A stretch of DNA of 54,335 nucleotides from JBCCSZ01 sp039199225 (GCA_039199225.1 JBCCSZ010000006.1:1-54335); one strand, 5' to 3'; positions 8,990 through 17,688 are shown, counted from the stretch's first letter. Notes: a model not told the origin generated them from the letters alone. Program-made: numbers and translations.

Positions 8990-9496
8990 TCAACAAGGTC
9001 TTAGGTAGTCCGTGGGTACATCTACTGCAATGCTTCGGTGGAGTACTTTGATTTGGATGACAAAACGGCTTTGGGAATTTTGTTTTACCAACAGCCCTTC
9101 CATACCCTTTAGAGGTCCATAGACGACCTTGACTCTTTCACCCAGTCTGTAGACGCGATCCTCCGGATTCAACGCCATTCTGTTTTGCATCAATTGACGG
9201 ATGGATTCGATTTCTTCTTTTTTGACGGTTGCAAACTCGTTATTAAAAGAAATAAAGCGCAGCAATTGATCGATTTGAGTGAGGTCGTAAATCTTATCGG
9301 GTGTTGTACAAACGAATAGGTAGCCTGGAAATAAAGGTGTTTCTACTTTTTTGATGCGATCACTCCATTTTTTCTCCTCCATTTTGAGAGGTAGGAAGGA
9401 ATTGATGCCTCTATCATTAATTTTCATTTCTACAAGCTTTTCGCAGCGAGGAACTGTGTAAGCTACGTACCAATTGTCTTTGTGTGCTTTGAACAT
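8990..9496 (-). CDS. UpxY/LoaP-type NusG paralogue (specialised transcription antiterminator)
   Basis: 168 residues. The N-terminal NGN domain starts 'NWYVAYTVPRCEKLV' and contains 'TPLFPGYLFVCTTPDKI'. The C-terminal KOW motif is 'GERVKVVYGPLKGMEGLLV' (about residues 113-131). At 168 residues it has the length of UpxY/LoaP-like paralogues and lacks extra domains of housekeeping NusG. Members of this family bind elongating RNA polymerase and prevent termination in a linked long operon, for example capsule loci in Bacteroides (UpxY) and polyketide operons in Bacillus (LoaP). Here it is the first gene ahead of the lipopeptide genes on the same strand, followed by two hairpins and with terminator-like structures within the operon. 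Those are the expected targets. Confidence 0.9.
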   Translation of the reverse strand: MFKAHKDNWYVAYTVPRCEKLVEMKINDRGINSFLPLKMEEKKWSDRIKKVETPLFPGYLFVCTTPDKIYDLTQIDQLLRFISFNNEFATVKKEEIESIRQLMQNRMALNPEDRVYRLGERVKVVYGPLKGMEGLLVKQNSQSRFVIQIKVLHRSIAVDVPTDYLRPC

Positions 9497-10177
9497 TTGT
9501 TTATTGTTTTTTGATTAGTTAGAAAGTGAGCGGACAGAGCTCCGCCACCTTTGTCCCAGCGGTCAATCAAGGACAAACCTTTAGCTGTTTCAGTCGTTGC
9601 GACTGAAAATAAAAATGAGAAAGTGTTTCGAAGGAAGCCTTTGTACTGCTTCGCCACCTTTGTCCCAGCGCTTATACCGGGGCAAACTTTTGGCATTTAT
9701 CGGTTGAACCGATATGCAATATTTTAAAGGCAGATTTGGATTGGATCGTTACAGCTTCGCCAACATTGTCCCAGTCGTAAAACCAGGGCAAAGGTTTGGT
9801 AGTCATCGAGTAAGCGATGAGCAACTATAAAAATCCGAATAAGACAGGCTCTTTTGAGAAATTTGTCACTATTGTCTTCAAGAATTCAACAGGATGTCGA
9901 TTCATTACAGGATCATAAGTCGCGTGACAAACAGCAATCAGTATAAAAAGTTCGTGGTGGATTCTATTCCCGAGGTGTTTTAGTTTCCGTGTGGGAACAG
10001 TCTTCTAGTTAACTCAAGTTAAAATTCTACCGACTAGCAGGGCGGAGAAAGAAATCGAATGGTTTTACAGCCTAAATTCGAACTAAAGCTTTCTGTTGAA
10101 CGAATTCTAACTCAAAGTAAATAAGCATGACAAAGTAAAGATGTTATCGTCTCAGTTGTTGAGAAAGGCAAATTTTT
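9497..10177. other. Long intergenic/leader region upstream of the antiterminator gene
   Basis: 681 bases between the small HTH gene and the NusG-paralogue gene. The proximal half (9539-9823) holds three tandem copies of a two-hairpin element, listed separately. The distal half (about 9840-10177) is AT-rich and I see no gene or exact TAnnTTTG promoter in it. A short open frame across the repeats (9463-9696, minus) overlaps the NusG-paralogue gene and is judged spurious. Confidence 0.6.
9539..9823. repeat. Three tandem copies of a ~70-bp two-hairpin element
   Basis: Copies start at 9539, 9648 and 9754 (spacing 109 and 106). Each begins GCTYCGCCA, then has hairpin A (TTTGTCC with GGACAAA or GGGGCAAA) and then hairpin B. 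The B stems differ in sequence but keep pairing: TTTCAGTCG/CGACTGAAA (9588-9608), TATCGGT/ACCGATA (9698-9714) and TCATCG/CGATGA (9803-9820). The change of both arms together points to a selected structure in RNA or single-stranded DNA. Hairpin A in copies 2 and 3 pairs through G-U only if the plus strand is read; the minus-strand RNA would have C-A mismatches. A REP-like DNA element is therefore as likely as a leader RNA. Confidence 0.7.
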
Positions 10178-10399
10178 TTAGAAATTTAACCTAAACTCAT
10201 CTCTGTAGTAGAAAGAACGGCGGTTCTTGTTGTAGTCGATTGGAGCGCCGAACTCTTCCTTGAGTGTGCCAATGTAACGATAAACAGATGCGCGGGAGAT
10301 GTTAAGCCGTCGAGAGAGTTCGTCAGGAGAACCCGTGGCCTTACGCCTTGTGAGGCTATCTATCCTCTTCAAGGTGTTGAGTTGGTCTTTGAAAGTCAT
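10178..10399 (-). CDS. Small helix-turn-helix protein (HTH_11-like)
   Basis: 73 residues, essentially one winged-helix DNA-binding domain. 'SPDELSRRLNISRASVYRYIGTLKEEFGAPI' (from residue 23) is the helix-turn-helix of the DeoR/WYL-regulator type, and 'YNKNRRSFYYRDEF' is the wing. No ligand or WYL domain follows, so this is a stand-alone domain and not a normal full-length regulator. It is on the same strand as the biosynthetic operon, 681 bp upstream of the antiterminator gene, and could be a cluster regulator. That link rests on position alone. Confidence 0.75.
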   Translation of the reverse strand: MTFKDQLNTLKRIDSLTRRKATGSPDELSRRLNISRASVYRYIGTLKEEFGAPIDYNKNRRSFYYRDEFRLNF

Positions 10400-11285
10400 A
10401 GTTTCTTAATTTTGCAATGAGGGTTGTTTGTTTGTATGACTGTATAACGCCACTCAAGGCATTCTGTTCAACCATTTTGATAAAAAAGTTAAACAAAACT
10501 TATTGTAAGAGTATAAATCACTGATTATCAGTTAATTAGCTATTTAAATTTATTTTCCTTTAACATATAAATCATAGATATAACCCCCGAAAACTTCATT
10601 TAAAAGGGGCCTTAAGCTCATAAACAAAGATAAAATCAGGCAAAACACTCGGCCTACAGACGAATATTCTGTGGCCTTAAGAGATTTTTTAAACGCTAGG
10701 TGTAGCAACAATTTGACCTCCACAGCCGACGCAAAACAATAAAATATCTTACCATCAAGCACACTACTTTTAAAGCCGGGTACTGACACAATAGCACCTG
10801 ATTTTGATCCGTAAAATACCTTGACTGATGACACATAATGCGATCAGAATATATGTCCTGTAATGGCTAATTTGTACAAAAACAAGGGACAAACAGCCCC
10901 CATCCGAGGATAAAGCACTAATTTTAGGCATCATCTTGTTACGCGACAGCTAAGGCTAATCAGCAGAGCGAGTGCTCTGTACAGGAAGCTGTTTGAAAAC
11001 AAAATTTGCAGAAACAACCACAGCAATTCTTCCGAGTTTCAGATGGCTGAAAAAAATTGTGGGGATTTGGCGAGCAACCAACGCGACTTGTGCTCCTGTA
11101 AATTTGCCACAAACTCAAAGCAAAACGATCAATTAGTCGATTCAAAGGCTAACTTTAGCCGATATTTTTAAAAATTTCCTTAACATTTCGTTGTTTTGAC
11201 CTCTATTCTAAACAAGCTGATACCAAAATGCGTGTTTATTACAAACGGTTCTAAACCATCTTATCACCAAAATTTGCAAAGTCTT
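10400..11285. other. Intergenic region with a small palindrome; no firm gene
   Basis: 886 AT-rich bases between divergent genes. A perfect palindrome ACTGATTATCAGT lies at 10520-10532. A GTG-initiated minus-strand frame at 10550-10834 could encode 94 residues but has no recognisable family, so I do not call it a gene. No exact TAnnTTTG promoter was found for the peptidase gene to the right. Confidence 0.5.
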
Positions 11286-13979
11286 ATGAAGCAATTGTCT
11301 TTAGTTATTCTTTGTCTTTTGATGCTATCCGCTAATTCCATCGTCGCCCAGTCATCGGATGGCCTCCCTCCCATCATCGATCGCGAAATCTTTTTTGGCA
11401 ATCCTGAAATCTCAGGTGCGCAACTGTCGCCAGATGGAAAATATATGTCTTTTATGAAGCCATATGAGGAAGTTCGCAACATCTGGATCAAAAAAGTCGA
11501 TGAACCATTCGAAGCCGCCAAACCTGTCACAGCAGATACAGAGCGGCCGATTCCAGGCTATTTCTGGAGCCACGACAGCAAGTATCTTTTGTTTGTACAA
11601 GACAAAGGAGGAGATGAAAATTACCACGTATATGCCCTAGACCCCTTCGCAAAGCCACCAGCCGGTGCAGAAGTACCCGAAGCTAGAAACATCACCAACA
11701 TAGATGGCGTCCGAGCGCTGCTGTACAAAGTGCCTAAGAGCGATCCCGATGTACTCTACGTTGGTCTCAACGACCGAGACGCCTCCTGGCACGATTTGTA
11801 CAAAGTACGCATTTCGACCGGCGAGCGGGAGTTGATTCGCAAAAATGAAAACCAACTCAACAGTTGGTATTTTGATACCAAAGACCAAATCCGGATGGCT
11901 TCGCGTACAGCCAGCGACGGCGGTACAGAATTGCTGGTGGTCGATGGCGATGAATTCAAAGTCTGCTACACCTGTAATGTCTTCGAAAGCTGTGGCATTT
12001 CCCGCTTTCACAAAGATGGTAAAAAAGCTTACATGGTCACCAACAAGGGCGATGTCGATCTGACACAGCTCATGCTCTTCGATCCATCCACTGGCAATGC
12101 CGAATTGGTCGAATCCGATCCAGAGAAGCAGGTTGACTTCGGTAGAGCTGTATTTTCAGATATTACCAATGAGCTGGTTGCCACCTCTTACACTGGAGAC
12201 AAAACCAGACTGTACTTTAAGGATGACCAATGGAAATCAGATTACGATTGGGTCAAGGAGCAACTGCCTGGGTATGAGATCAGCTTTGGTTCTATGACCG
12301 ACGATGAGCAAATGATGCTCGTTTACGCCAATAAAGATACTGATCCAGGAGCGACACACCTATTTAATCGCAAGACTAAAAAACTAACCTATCAATATCG
12401 CCCTCGTCCTAAGCTGCCAGTCGAAGACCTGGCCGAGATGAAGCCGATCCGCTACAAGTCTAAAGACGGACTCGAAATTCCAGCCTACCTGACCCTTCCA
12501 AAGGGGATGGAAGCCAAAAATCTTCCACTGATCATCTTCCCACACGGTGGCCCTTGGTCCCGCGACTATTGGGGCTACAACCCATATGCTCAATTTCTGG
12601 CCAACAGAGGATATGCTGTCCTCAACGTCAATTTCCGCAGCTCCACGGGCTATGGAAAAGCGTTTCTCAATGCCGGTAACAAGGAATGGGGACAAAAAAT
12701 GCAGGACGATCTAACAGCTGGCGCCATGCACTTAGTCAAAGAAGGTATTGCCGATCGCCAGCGCATCGGGATCATGGGTGGTTCTTATGGTGGCTATGCA
12801 ACATTGGCGGGCCTTACGTTTACACCCAATGTCTATGCTGTTGGTGTATCCATCGTTGGACCTTCCAACCTGATTACGCTTTTGGAATCCATTCCTCCAT
12901 ACTGGGAGTCTATCCGTAAGATGTTCCACGAGCGCATGGGTGATCCAAATACAGAAGAAGGTAAGGCACAACTGATGCGCCAATCGCCCCTACACAGCGC
13001 CAACAAAATCAAGGTGCCGCTGATGGTGGTCCAAGGTGCCAACGACCCACGGGTCAAGAAGGCAGAATCCGATCAAATCGTTTATGCGATGCGCGAACTT
13101 GGATTGCCAGTAGAGTACATCTGTGCGCCAGATGAAGGACACGGTTTTAGAAGACCCGTCAACAATATGGCCTTCTTGGCAGCAGCTGAAAAATTCTTGG
13201 CAACACACCTTGGCGGTCGTTACCAAGAGGATATGCCAGAAGACATTGCCAAGCGCCTCAAGGAAATCACAGTAGACATCAATACGGTAGAAATGCCCAA
13301 GAAAGTGGATGCCAACAAGCTCAGTGCATCTCTTCCAAAGCCAATGACCGACTTGGCTGCAGGTAATTCTAACTACAATATGTTCATCAAGATGGGCGAT
13401 CAAGAGGTTAAGATGGACGTTACCCAGAGCATCGAAGAAAAAGATGGCAACTGGATCATCACGCAGGTCGCTAAATCAATGATGGGTGTGATGAAGGACA
13501 TATCTACTGTCGAAAAGGGAAGCCTCAGCCCAGTTGCCCGCGAAGTAGAGCAGGGTCCAGTGCAAATCAAATTGACGCACAATGCGGATAAAATTACGGG
13601 GACAATGACCATGAATGGCAATAAGCAACCCATCGATGCTTCGCTTGAAAATGCAGTCTTTGCAGATGGTGCGGCCCTGTATGAAACCCTGGCAACGCTG
13701 CCACTGAAGGAGGGATACACTACGGTTTATCGCACCTTCGATGTACAGTCTCAGAAGACCAAAGCTTTCGAAATGAAAGTGGTAGCTATGGAGACCGTTG
13801 AAGTGCCAGCGGGTAAGTACCAGGCATACAAAGCGGAAATCAAAGCTTTGAGTGATACCCCAGGTGATACAGTCATTTGGTTGTGTACGGAGGAAGGAAA
13901 GCGCGGCTTGGTGAAAAGTACAGCTATTCTGCCTGAAATGGGTGGTGCACAAATGACGATGGAGTTGGTTGGTAAGTAA
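11286..13979 (+). CDS. Secreted S9 family (prolyl-oligopeptidase-like) peptidase with extra C-terminal domain
   Basis: 897 residues from the ATG at 11286, which gives a clean Sec signal peptide ending near 'SIVAQ'. The open frame extends upstream only with a weak start. A beta-propeller-like region (about 25-410) with WD40-like 'SPDGKYMSFM' is followed by the alpha/beta-hydrolase peptidase domain. The nucleophile is Ser500 in 'GGSYGGY', with Asp587 in 'GANDPRV' and His619 in 'DEGHGFRRP'. The family role is cleavage of oligopeptides, probably in the periplasm or outside the cell. After about residue 650 there is an added domain of about 240 residues, with 'VYRTFDVQSQKTKAFEMKV' and 'VEVPAGKYQAYKAEI', resembling DUF3108-type beta domains. 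Normal S9 enzymes end near residue 650, so this is a fusion. Confidence 0.92.
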   Translation: MKQLSLVILCLLMLSANSIVAQSSDGLPPIIDREIFFGNPEISGAQLSPDGKYMSFMKPYEEVRNIWIKKVDEPFEAAKPVTADTERPIPGYFWSHDSKYLLFVQDKGGDENYHVYALDPFAKPPAGAEVPEARNITNIDGVRALLYKVPKSDPDVLYVGLNDRDASWHDLYKVRISTGERELIRKNENQLNSWYFDTKDQIRMASRTASDGGTELLVVDGDEFKVCYTCNVFESCGISRFHKDGKKAYMVTNKGDVDLTQLMLFDPSTGNAELVESDPEKQVDFGRAVFSDITNELVATSYTGDKTRLYFKDDQWKSDYDWVKEQLPGYEISFGSMTDDEQMMLVYANKDTDPGATHLFNRKTKKLTYQYRPRPKLPVEDLAEMKPIRYKSKDGLEIPAYLTLPKGMEAKNLPLIIFPHGGPWSRDYWGYNPYAQFLANRGYAVLNVNFRSSTGYGKAFLNAGNKEWGQKMQDDLTAGAMHLVKEGIADRQRIGIMGGSYGGYATLAGLTFTPNVYAVGVSIVGPSNLITLLESIPPYWESIRKMFHERMGDPNTEEGKAQLMRQSPLHSANKIKVPLMVVQGANDPRVKKAESDQIVYAMRELGLPVEYICAPDEGHGFRRPVNNMAFLAAAEKFLATHLGGRYQEDMPEDIAKRLKEITVDINTVEMPKKVDANKLSASLPKPMTDLAAGNSNYNMFIKMGDQEVKMDVTQSIEEKDGNWIITQVAKSMMGVMKDISTVEKGSLSPVAREVEQGPVQIKLTHNADKITGTMTMNGNKQPIDASLENAVFADGAALYETLATLPLKEGYTTVYRTFDVQSQKTKAFEMKVVAMETVEVPAGKYQAYKAEIKALSDTPGDTVIWLCTEEGKRGLVKSTAILPEMGGAQMTMELVGK

Positions 13980-14002
13980 GCTTTAAGCGCTTAGTTTCTG
14001 TA

Positions 14003-14046
14003 AATGGCGATTTGGTGGTACTCGAATGGTACGCCAAATCGCCATT
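14003..14046 (+). terminator. Long hairpin after the S9 peptidase gene
   Basis: Arms AATGGCGATTTGG (14003-14015) and CCAAATCGCCATT (14034-14046), 13 perfect pairs around an 18-base loop, followed by a short T-rich stretch. It starts 24 bp after the peptidase stop, so it is probably the terminator of that gene. It also argues against an upstream start for the next gene. Confidence 0.65.
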
Positions 14047-14068
14047 CTTCGTTTTATACCACAAACCA

Positions 14069-14644
14069 ATGTTTATGAAAACACCCATCGAAAAAGTATT
14101 TCAAATCGACCAGCCCATCGATAAGGTGTGGCATTTTTTGGCCGACCCCAATCAAGTCATCACCTGCGTACCAGGCGCTACCATTAGCGAAGTGTTGGAT
14201 GAGCATAATTTTAAGGGTAAGGTCCGCCTGAAATTTGGTCCAATCAATATCGAATACGATGGAGAGATTCAAATTTTGAAATTGGATGAGGCCGACAAAG
14301 AAATCGTCCTCCGAGGCCAAGGGCTAGACGCAGGTGGCCAAGGGAGTATTGATATGCTTATGAACGGCAAGCTTTCAGAGGTGGCTGGCGGTACAGAAGT
14401 CTACTACGCCATGCAAGTGAGCCCCAAGGGACTGTTGGCCCAGTTCGGCGCCGGTCTGGTCGATGATGTAACGGACCAAGTGATCCATCAATTCGTCCAA
14501 AACTTTAAGGCCAAACTTTCTGGGGAGAAACCAGTGGAAGATCATGGGGACTCATCCATCAATGCCGTCTCGCTCATGGGGTCCTTAGTGAAAAATAAGT
14601 TGGGGAATCTTTTTGGCCGCAAAAAAAATGATGCTGCCAACTAG
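14069..14644 (+). CDS. CoxG-like SRPBCC family protein
   Basis: 191 residues. The N-terminal 'VFQIDQPIDKVWHFLADPNQ' and 'CVPGATI' match the carbon monoxide dehydrogenase subunit G (CoxG/DUF1857-like) branch of the SRPBCC lipid/ligand-binding fold. The region 'GLDAGGQGSIDMLMNGKL' continues the fold and a variable tail ends the protein. CoxG proteins are thought to anchor or bring a quinone to molybdenum dehydrogenases. No such dehydrogenase gene is in the window, so the ligand and partner are unknown. ATG codons at 14069 and 14075 are both possible. The start at 14012 would lie inside the preceding hairpin. Confidence 0.8.
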   Translation: MFMKTPIEKVFQIDQPIDKVWHFLADPNQVITCVPGATISEVLDEHNFKGKVRLKFGPINIEYDGEIQILKLDEADKEIVLRGQGLDAGGQGSIDMLMNGKLSEVAGGTEVYYAMQVSPKGLLAQFGAGLVDDVTDQVIHQFVQNFKAKLSGEKPVEDHGDSSINAVSLMGSLVKNKLGNLFGRKKNDAAN

Positions 14645-14753
14645 CAGATTAGGTTTACAGATGGATATTCCTTCCAAATGAGTCTCAAGCTCTCAATTTT
14701 TCTTAAAATTGTAAGGCGTAAACACATTTGTTTCCAGTAAAACACCTCTTGCA

Positions 14754-15215
14754 ATGGCTGAAACGACCAATCCTACTCCAATGGATGAACCCACCTACAT
14801 GAAGGAACGGGTAGACAATCAAATGAATTGGTATGATAAAAAAAGTATAACCAACCAGCATACTTTCAAAAGATACAGAACCATTGTGCTAATCCTTTCC
14901 ATCCTCATTCCCCTGATGGCCGGTTTTGTAAACCAGCTTGTCTGGCTAAAGTACGTCATCGGTGCTGCCGGCGCCATGGTGGCCATCTTGGAAGGGCTCA
15001 TTACGCAAAATAAATACCAGGAAAACTGGATTCAATACCGGATCACAGCGGAGGCGCTAAAGCGCGAAAAGTATCTCTACCAAACCCAGGTCGGTACCTA
15101 CAGCCAGTCAGCAGACGCTTTCAAGGAATTCGTCCTACAAGTAGAAAAAATCACATCTGGCGAAAATGCGGGCTGGTCACAATACATTAAAAGTAAGCAG
15201 AAGAAAGAGAATTGA
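14754..15215 (+). CDS. DUF4231 domain-containing two-helix membrane protein
   Basis: 153 residues. A soluble N-terminal segment precedes 'YMKERVDNQMNWYDKKS'. Two transmembrane segments follow (about 43-59 and 64-83), and then a cytoplasmic helix-rich tail 'NWIQYRITAEALKREKYLYQ'. This is the DUF4231 pattern, related in layout to SLATT domains. SLATT-type proteins are proposed pore-forming effectors in some conflict systems, but stand-alone DUF4231 proteins such as this have no assigned function. Neighbours give no defence context. Confidence 0.8.
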   Translation: MAETTNPTPMDEPTYMKERVDNQMNWYDKKSITNQHTFKRYRTIVLILSILIPLMAGFVNQLVWLKYVIGAAGAMVAILEGLITQNKYQENWIQYRITAEALKREKYLYQTQVGTYSQSADAFKEFVLQVEKITSGENAGWSQYIKSKQKKEN

Positions 15216-15219
15216 ATCA

Positions 15220-15245
15220 GGGGTGCCATTCCATCCAGACACCCC
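15220..15245. terminator. Possible bidirectional terminator between convergent genes
   Basis: GGGGTG (15220-15225) pairs with CACCCC (15240-15245) between the DUF4231 stop and the convergent amidohydrolase stop. Six GC-rich pairs and only weak T-rich flanks on either side. Confidence 0.35.
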
Positions 15246-15257
15246 ACGTCCGTTGTC

Positions 15258-17093
15258 TTAAGTAAGATACAGCTTCCTAAAATCACCTGTCCGATAAAGC
15301 GGCGACCAGTTGGGTGTGATCCCTGGCAAAACCTTTGGGGCAAATTTCTCAAATGCACCATAGGCATGAACGATTTTACCTCCAACGGCCGTCAACTTTG
15401 CATGTGTTCGCGGAATCAAGGCATCCGGTACTTCCATGACATCGTGGTTTAGAATCGAAAAGTCCCCCAGCTGTCCTGCCGTAATGGCTCCCTTGCGGCC
15501 TTCGTCCCCAGTAAACCAAGCCGAGCCTGTTGTCCAAAGGCCCAAAGCCTCCTCTCTTGTCAGGATGTTGTCATCGCCATACATTTGACGACCGCCTCTG
15601 GACTTTCCGGTAGCCAGCCAGTGAATAGAGTACCAAGGATTGTAAGAGCTGACCCTCGTCGCATCCGTCCCCCCGCCTACAGGGATTCCCATTTTCATCA
15701 TCTTCTTGATGGGTGGCGTTTGAGCGAGCTTGGCGGGTCCATATCGTCGTACGAAATCCTCTGCCTGGTAGCAGATCCTGTTTTGAATGGCTATCCCCAG
15801 ATTGAGCTTTGCGATTCGCTCCAGCGTTCTTTCAGAAAAGGTTTCACCGTGGTCAATGTAGGTTCCTTTGGGCAGCTTACCATCGCCTGCTGCAGCAATT
15901 TCCTCGTACATGTCCAACAGAATTCCGGCAGATTCGTCATAGGTGATGTGCTGACGCCAAGGCCAGTTGTTTTCGGCCAGTAGCTTGTAAATCGGCAAGG
16001 CAACTTCTTTGACATTTTTTTCAAGATTGGGGCGCTCCTGGGCAAAAATTTCATAATCATATGCAGCCCAGCAGATGTTCTCACCGCCACCAATAAAGCG
16101 CAACATATCATCGCCATCCCCTGGCTTAACCATTTTGATCCACTTCTTGTAGTCATCATACTCCCGGCCACCTACCTGGGGAAAGGTATGAATACCAACC
16201 CTCACTGTTGACAGTCCTTGTTTGTGGACATCGTGGATGACCCCATACGCATCGGGGTATTGCATACCTCCACCGCCAGCATCCGAGATGGAGGTGAGTC
16301 CCAGAACATTCATTTCGTTCATAAAATGACGGGTACCCAATAGTTGTTGCTCTCTCGTTTTTGTGGGAAGCTTGGTCAGGGTTTTATACATGATCAGTCC
16401 GGAAGGCGCCGCCGTGATGATGCCAGTGGCTCTTCCTCGCTTGTCTTTTTCAATTCGACCTTTGAGGTATAAATCGATAGGCTCACGGTCGTAGTTGAGT
16501 GTCTCTACTGCTTTTCTATTGAGCATGCCATAAGCATAGAGGTAGAAAATATAGACGGGATGATCGGGTGCAACTTTATTGATCTCTTCCAGTGTCGGCA
16601 TGCGTTTTTCGCGGAATTGTTCCCAGGAGAAACCTCCAACGACCCTGATCCACTGTCCCTTTGGGGTGTGTTTTACTTCTTCTGCCAACATGGCCAAAGC
16701 CTCCTCTACCGAATCAACCCAATCCCAACGCAGTTCGAGTGCATGATGTAGCCCTTCCCGGATGCCATGTGTGTGCGAGTCGTTCAGGCCAGGGATAACC
16801 CGATGCCCTTTGGCGTCGATGACTCGGGTTTTGGCACCAATCAAATCCGCCACAGAACTATTTGATCCAACTCTGTAGAACAGTCCATCCTTTACAGCAA
16901 AGGCTTGTGCCGAAGGTACTTTGGGGTCGATGGTAGTCACTTTTGCATTTCGTACAACAAGGTCTGCCGGACCTTGGAGTTGTGCAAGCGCCCTACCAAA
17001 AGCAGAGGTCATAAAGAGCGTTGAAGCACCGGCAGCGAGTGATTTTTTCAGAAAATCCCTACGGTTCTGGTTGTATTTCATTGATTTTTCCAT
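15258..17093 (-). CDS. Tat-exported amidohydrolase, YtcJ-like (amidohydrolase family 3)
   Basis: 611 residues from the ATG at 17093; an upstream non-ATG start would add an unlikely 24 residues. A twin-arginine-type signal 'NRRDFLKKSLAAGASTLF' is followed by a hydrophobic stretch ending near 'GRALA'. The mature part has 'VIPGLNDSHTHGIREG' with the metal-binding His-x-His, 'ISDAGGGGM', 'HGETFSERTLERIAKL' and 'PVGGGTDATRVSSYNPW', which are characteristic of YtcJ/NfdA-like metal-dependent hydrolases of formamides and related amides. The natural substrate is unknown. It stands alone, without an obvious operon partner. Confidence 0.87.
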   Translation of the reverse strand: MEKSMKYNQNRRDFLKKSLAAGASTLFMTSAFGRALAQLQGPADLVVRNAKVTTIDPKVPSAQAFAVKDGLFYRVGSNSSVADLIGAKTRVIDAKGHRVIPGLNDSHTHGIREGLHHALELRWDWVDSVEEALAMLAEEVKHTPKGQWIRVVGGFSWEQFREKRMPTLEEINKVAPDHPVYIFYLYAYGMLNRKAVETLNYDREPIDLYLKGRIEKDKRGRATGIITAAPSGLIMYKTLTKLPTKTREQQLLGTRHFMNEMNVLGLTSISDAGGGGMQYPDAYGVIHDVHKQGLSTVRVGIHTFPQVGGREYDDYKKWIKMVKPGDGDDMLRFIGGGENICWAAYDYEIFAQERPNLEKNVKEVALPIYKLLAENNWPWRQHITYDESAGILLDMYEEIAAAGDGKLPKGTYIDHGETFSERTLERIAKLNLGIAIQNRICYQAEDFVRRYGPAKLAQTPPIKKMMKMGIPVGGGTDATRVSSYNPWYSIHWLATGKSRGGRQMYGDDNILTREEALGLWTTGSAWFTGDEGRKGAITAGQLGDFSILNHDVMEVPDALIPRTHAKLTAVGGKIVHAYGAFEKFAPKVLPGITPNWSPLYRTGDFRKLYLT

Positions 17094-17688
17094 GCTATTA
17101 GAGATAGATTTGTGATTGATGATTCTAGGGTAATGGCAGAGCGATTTTTTGCATCCTTTCCACACTCAAAGGAACTAGGTGTTCCTCTAAAGTTGCGGCT
17201 TTGGAAGCATTCGCAAATCTCCGATAAGGTTAGCCCAGTAAATGAATGCGCTACTTAGGTAGGGATGGCCCCCGATGGAAACGGTGTACAAATCAGTAGA
17301 AGCGAAAAGCAGGCTATTGCAATAGCACAATTTTGATAGGCTGCGACCTTAAGCGAAAAACACTTGATTGGAGTAGCCAGTCATTAGGAGTATATGCTTC
17401 GTAGGATTTGATCTTCCCCTACGTGTATTTGTTGGGCCGTGACTGGAATTGGAAGTACACTGTCTTTATCTATCTCACAACAGTTAGCTGCCTCGAACAG
17501 TACCTAAATTCCTTTGCACATCGGAGTATTCTGAGACTTCCATTTTGTACCAAAGGACATCACATCTTTCAAGGACCGCTCTAGCTCAGAAACAGTACAA
17601 ATATCAAAAAAGAAGCGAATTGAAAAGATGTAAAAATGAGAAGTAAAGATGTAAAAATGTCGGAAAATCTATTGCTCAAATAGTGGAA
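17094..17688. other. Intergenic region without a recognised gene
   Basis: About 600 bases between two minus-strand genes. Near the right end AAAGATGTAAAAATG occurs twice in tandem (17621-17657). No open frame, promoter consensus or strong hairpin stood out. Confidence 0.5.

Noticed and set aside
9463..9696. 77-codon minus frame across the tandem hairpin repeats
   Set aside because: Overlaps the start of the NusG-paralogue gene and its sequence is just the translation of repeat units.
10550..10834. 94-codon minus frame with GTG start
   Set aside because: No family, no promoter, non-ATG start. Kept only as a remark in the intergenic entry.
17621..17657. Short tandem repeat AAAGATGTAAAAATG x2, considered as an iteron or CRISPR start
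   Set aside because: Only two copies and no unique spacers; no cas or rep gene nearby.
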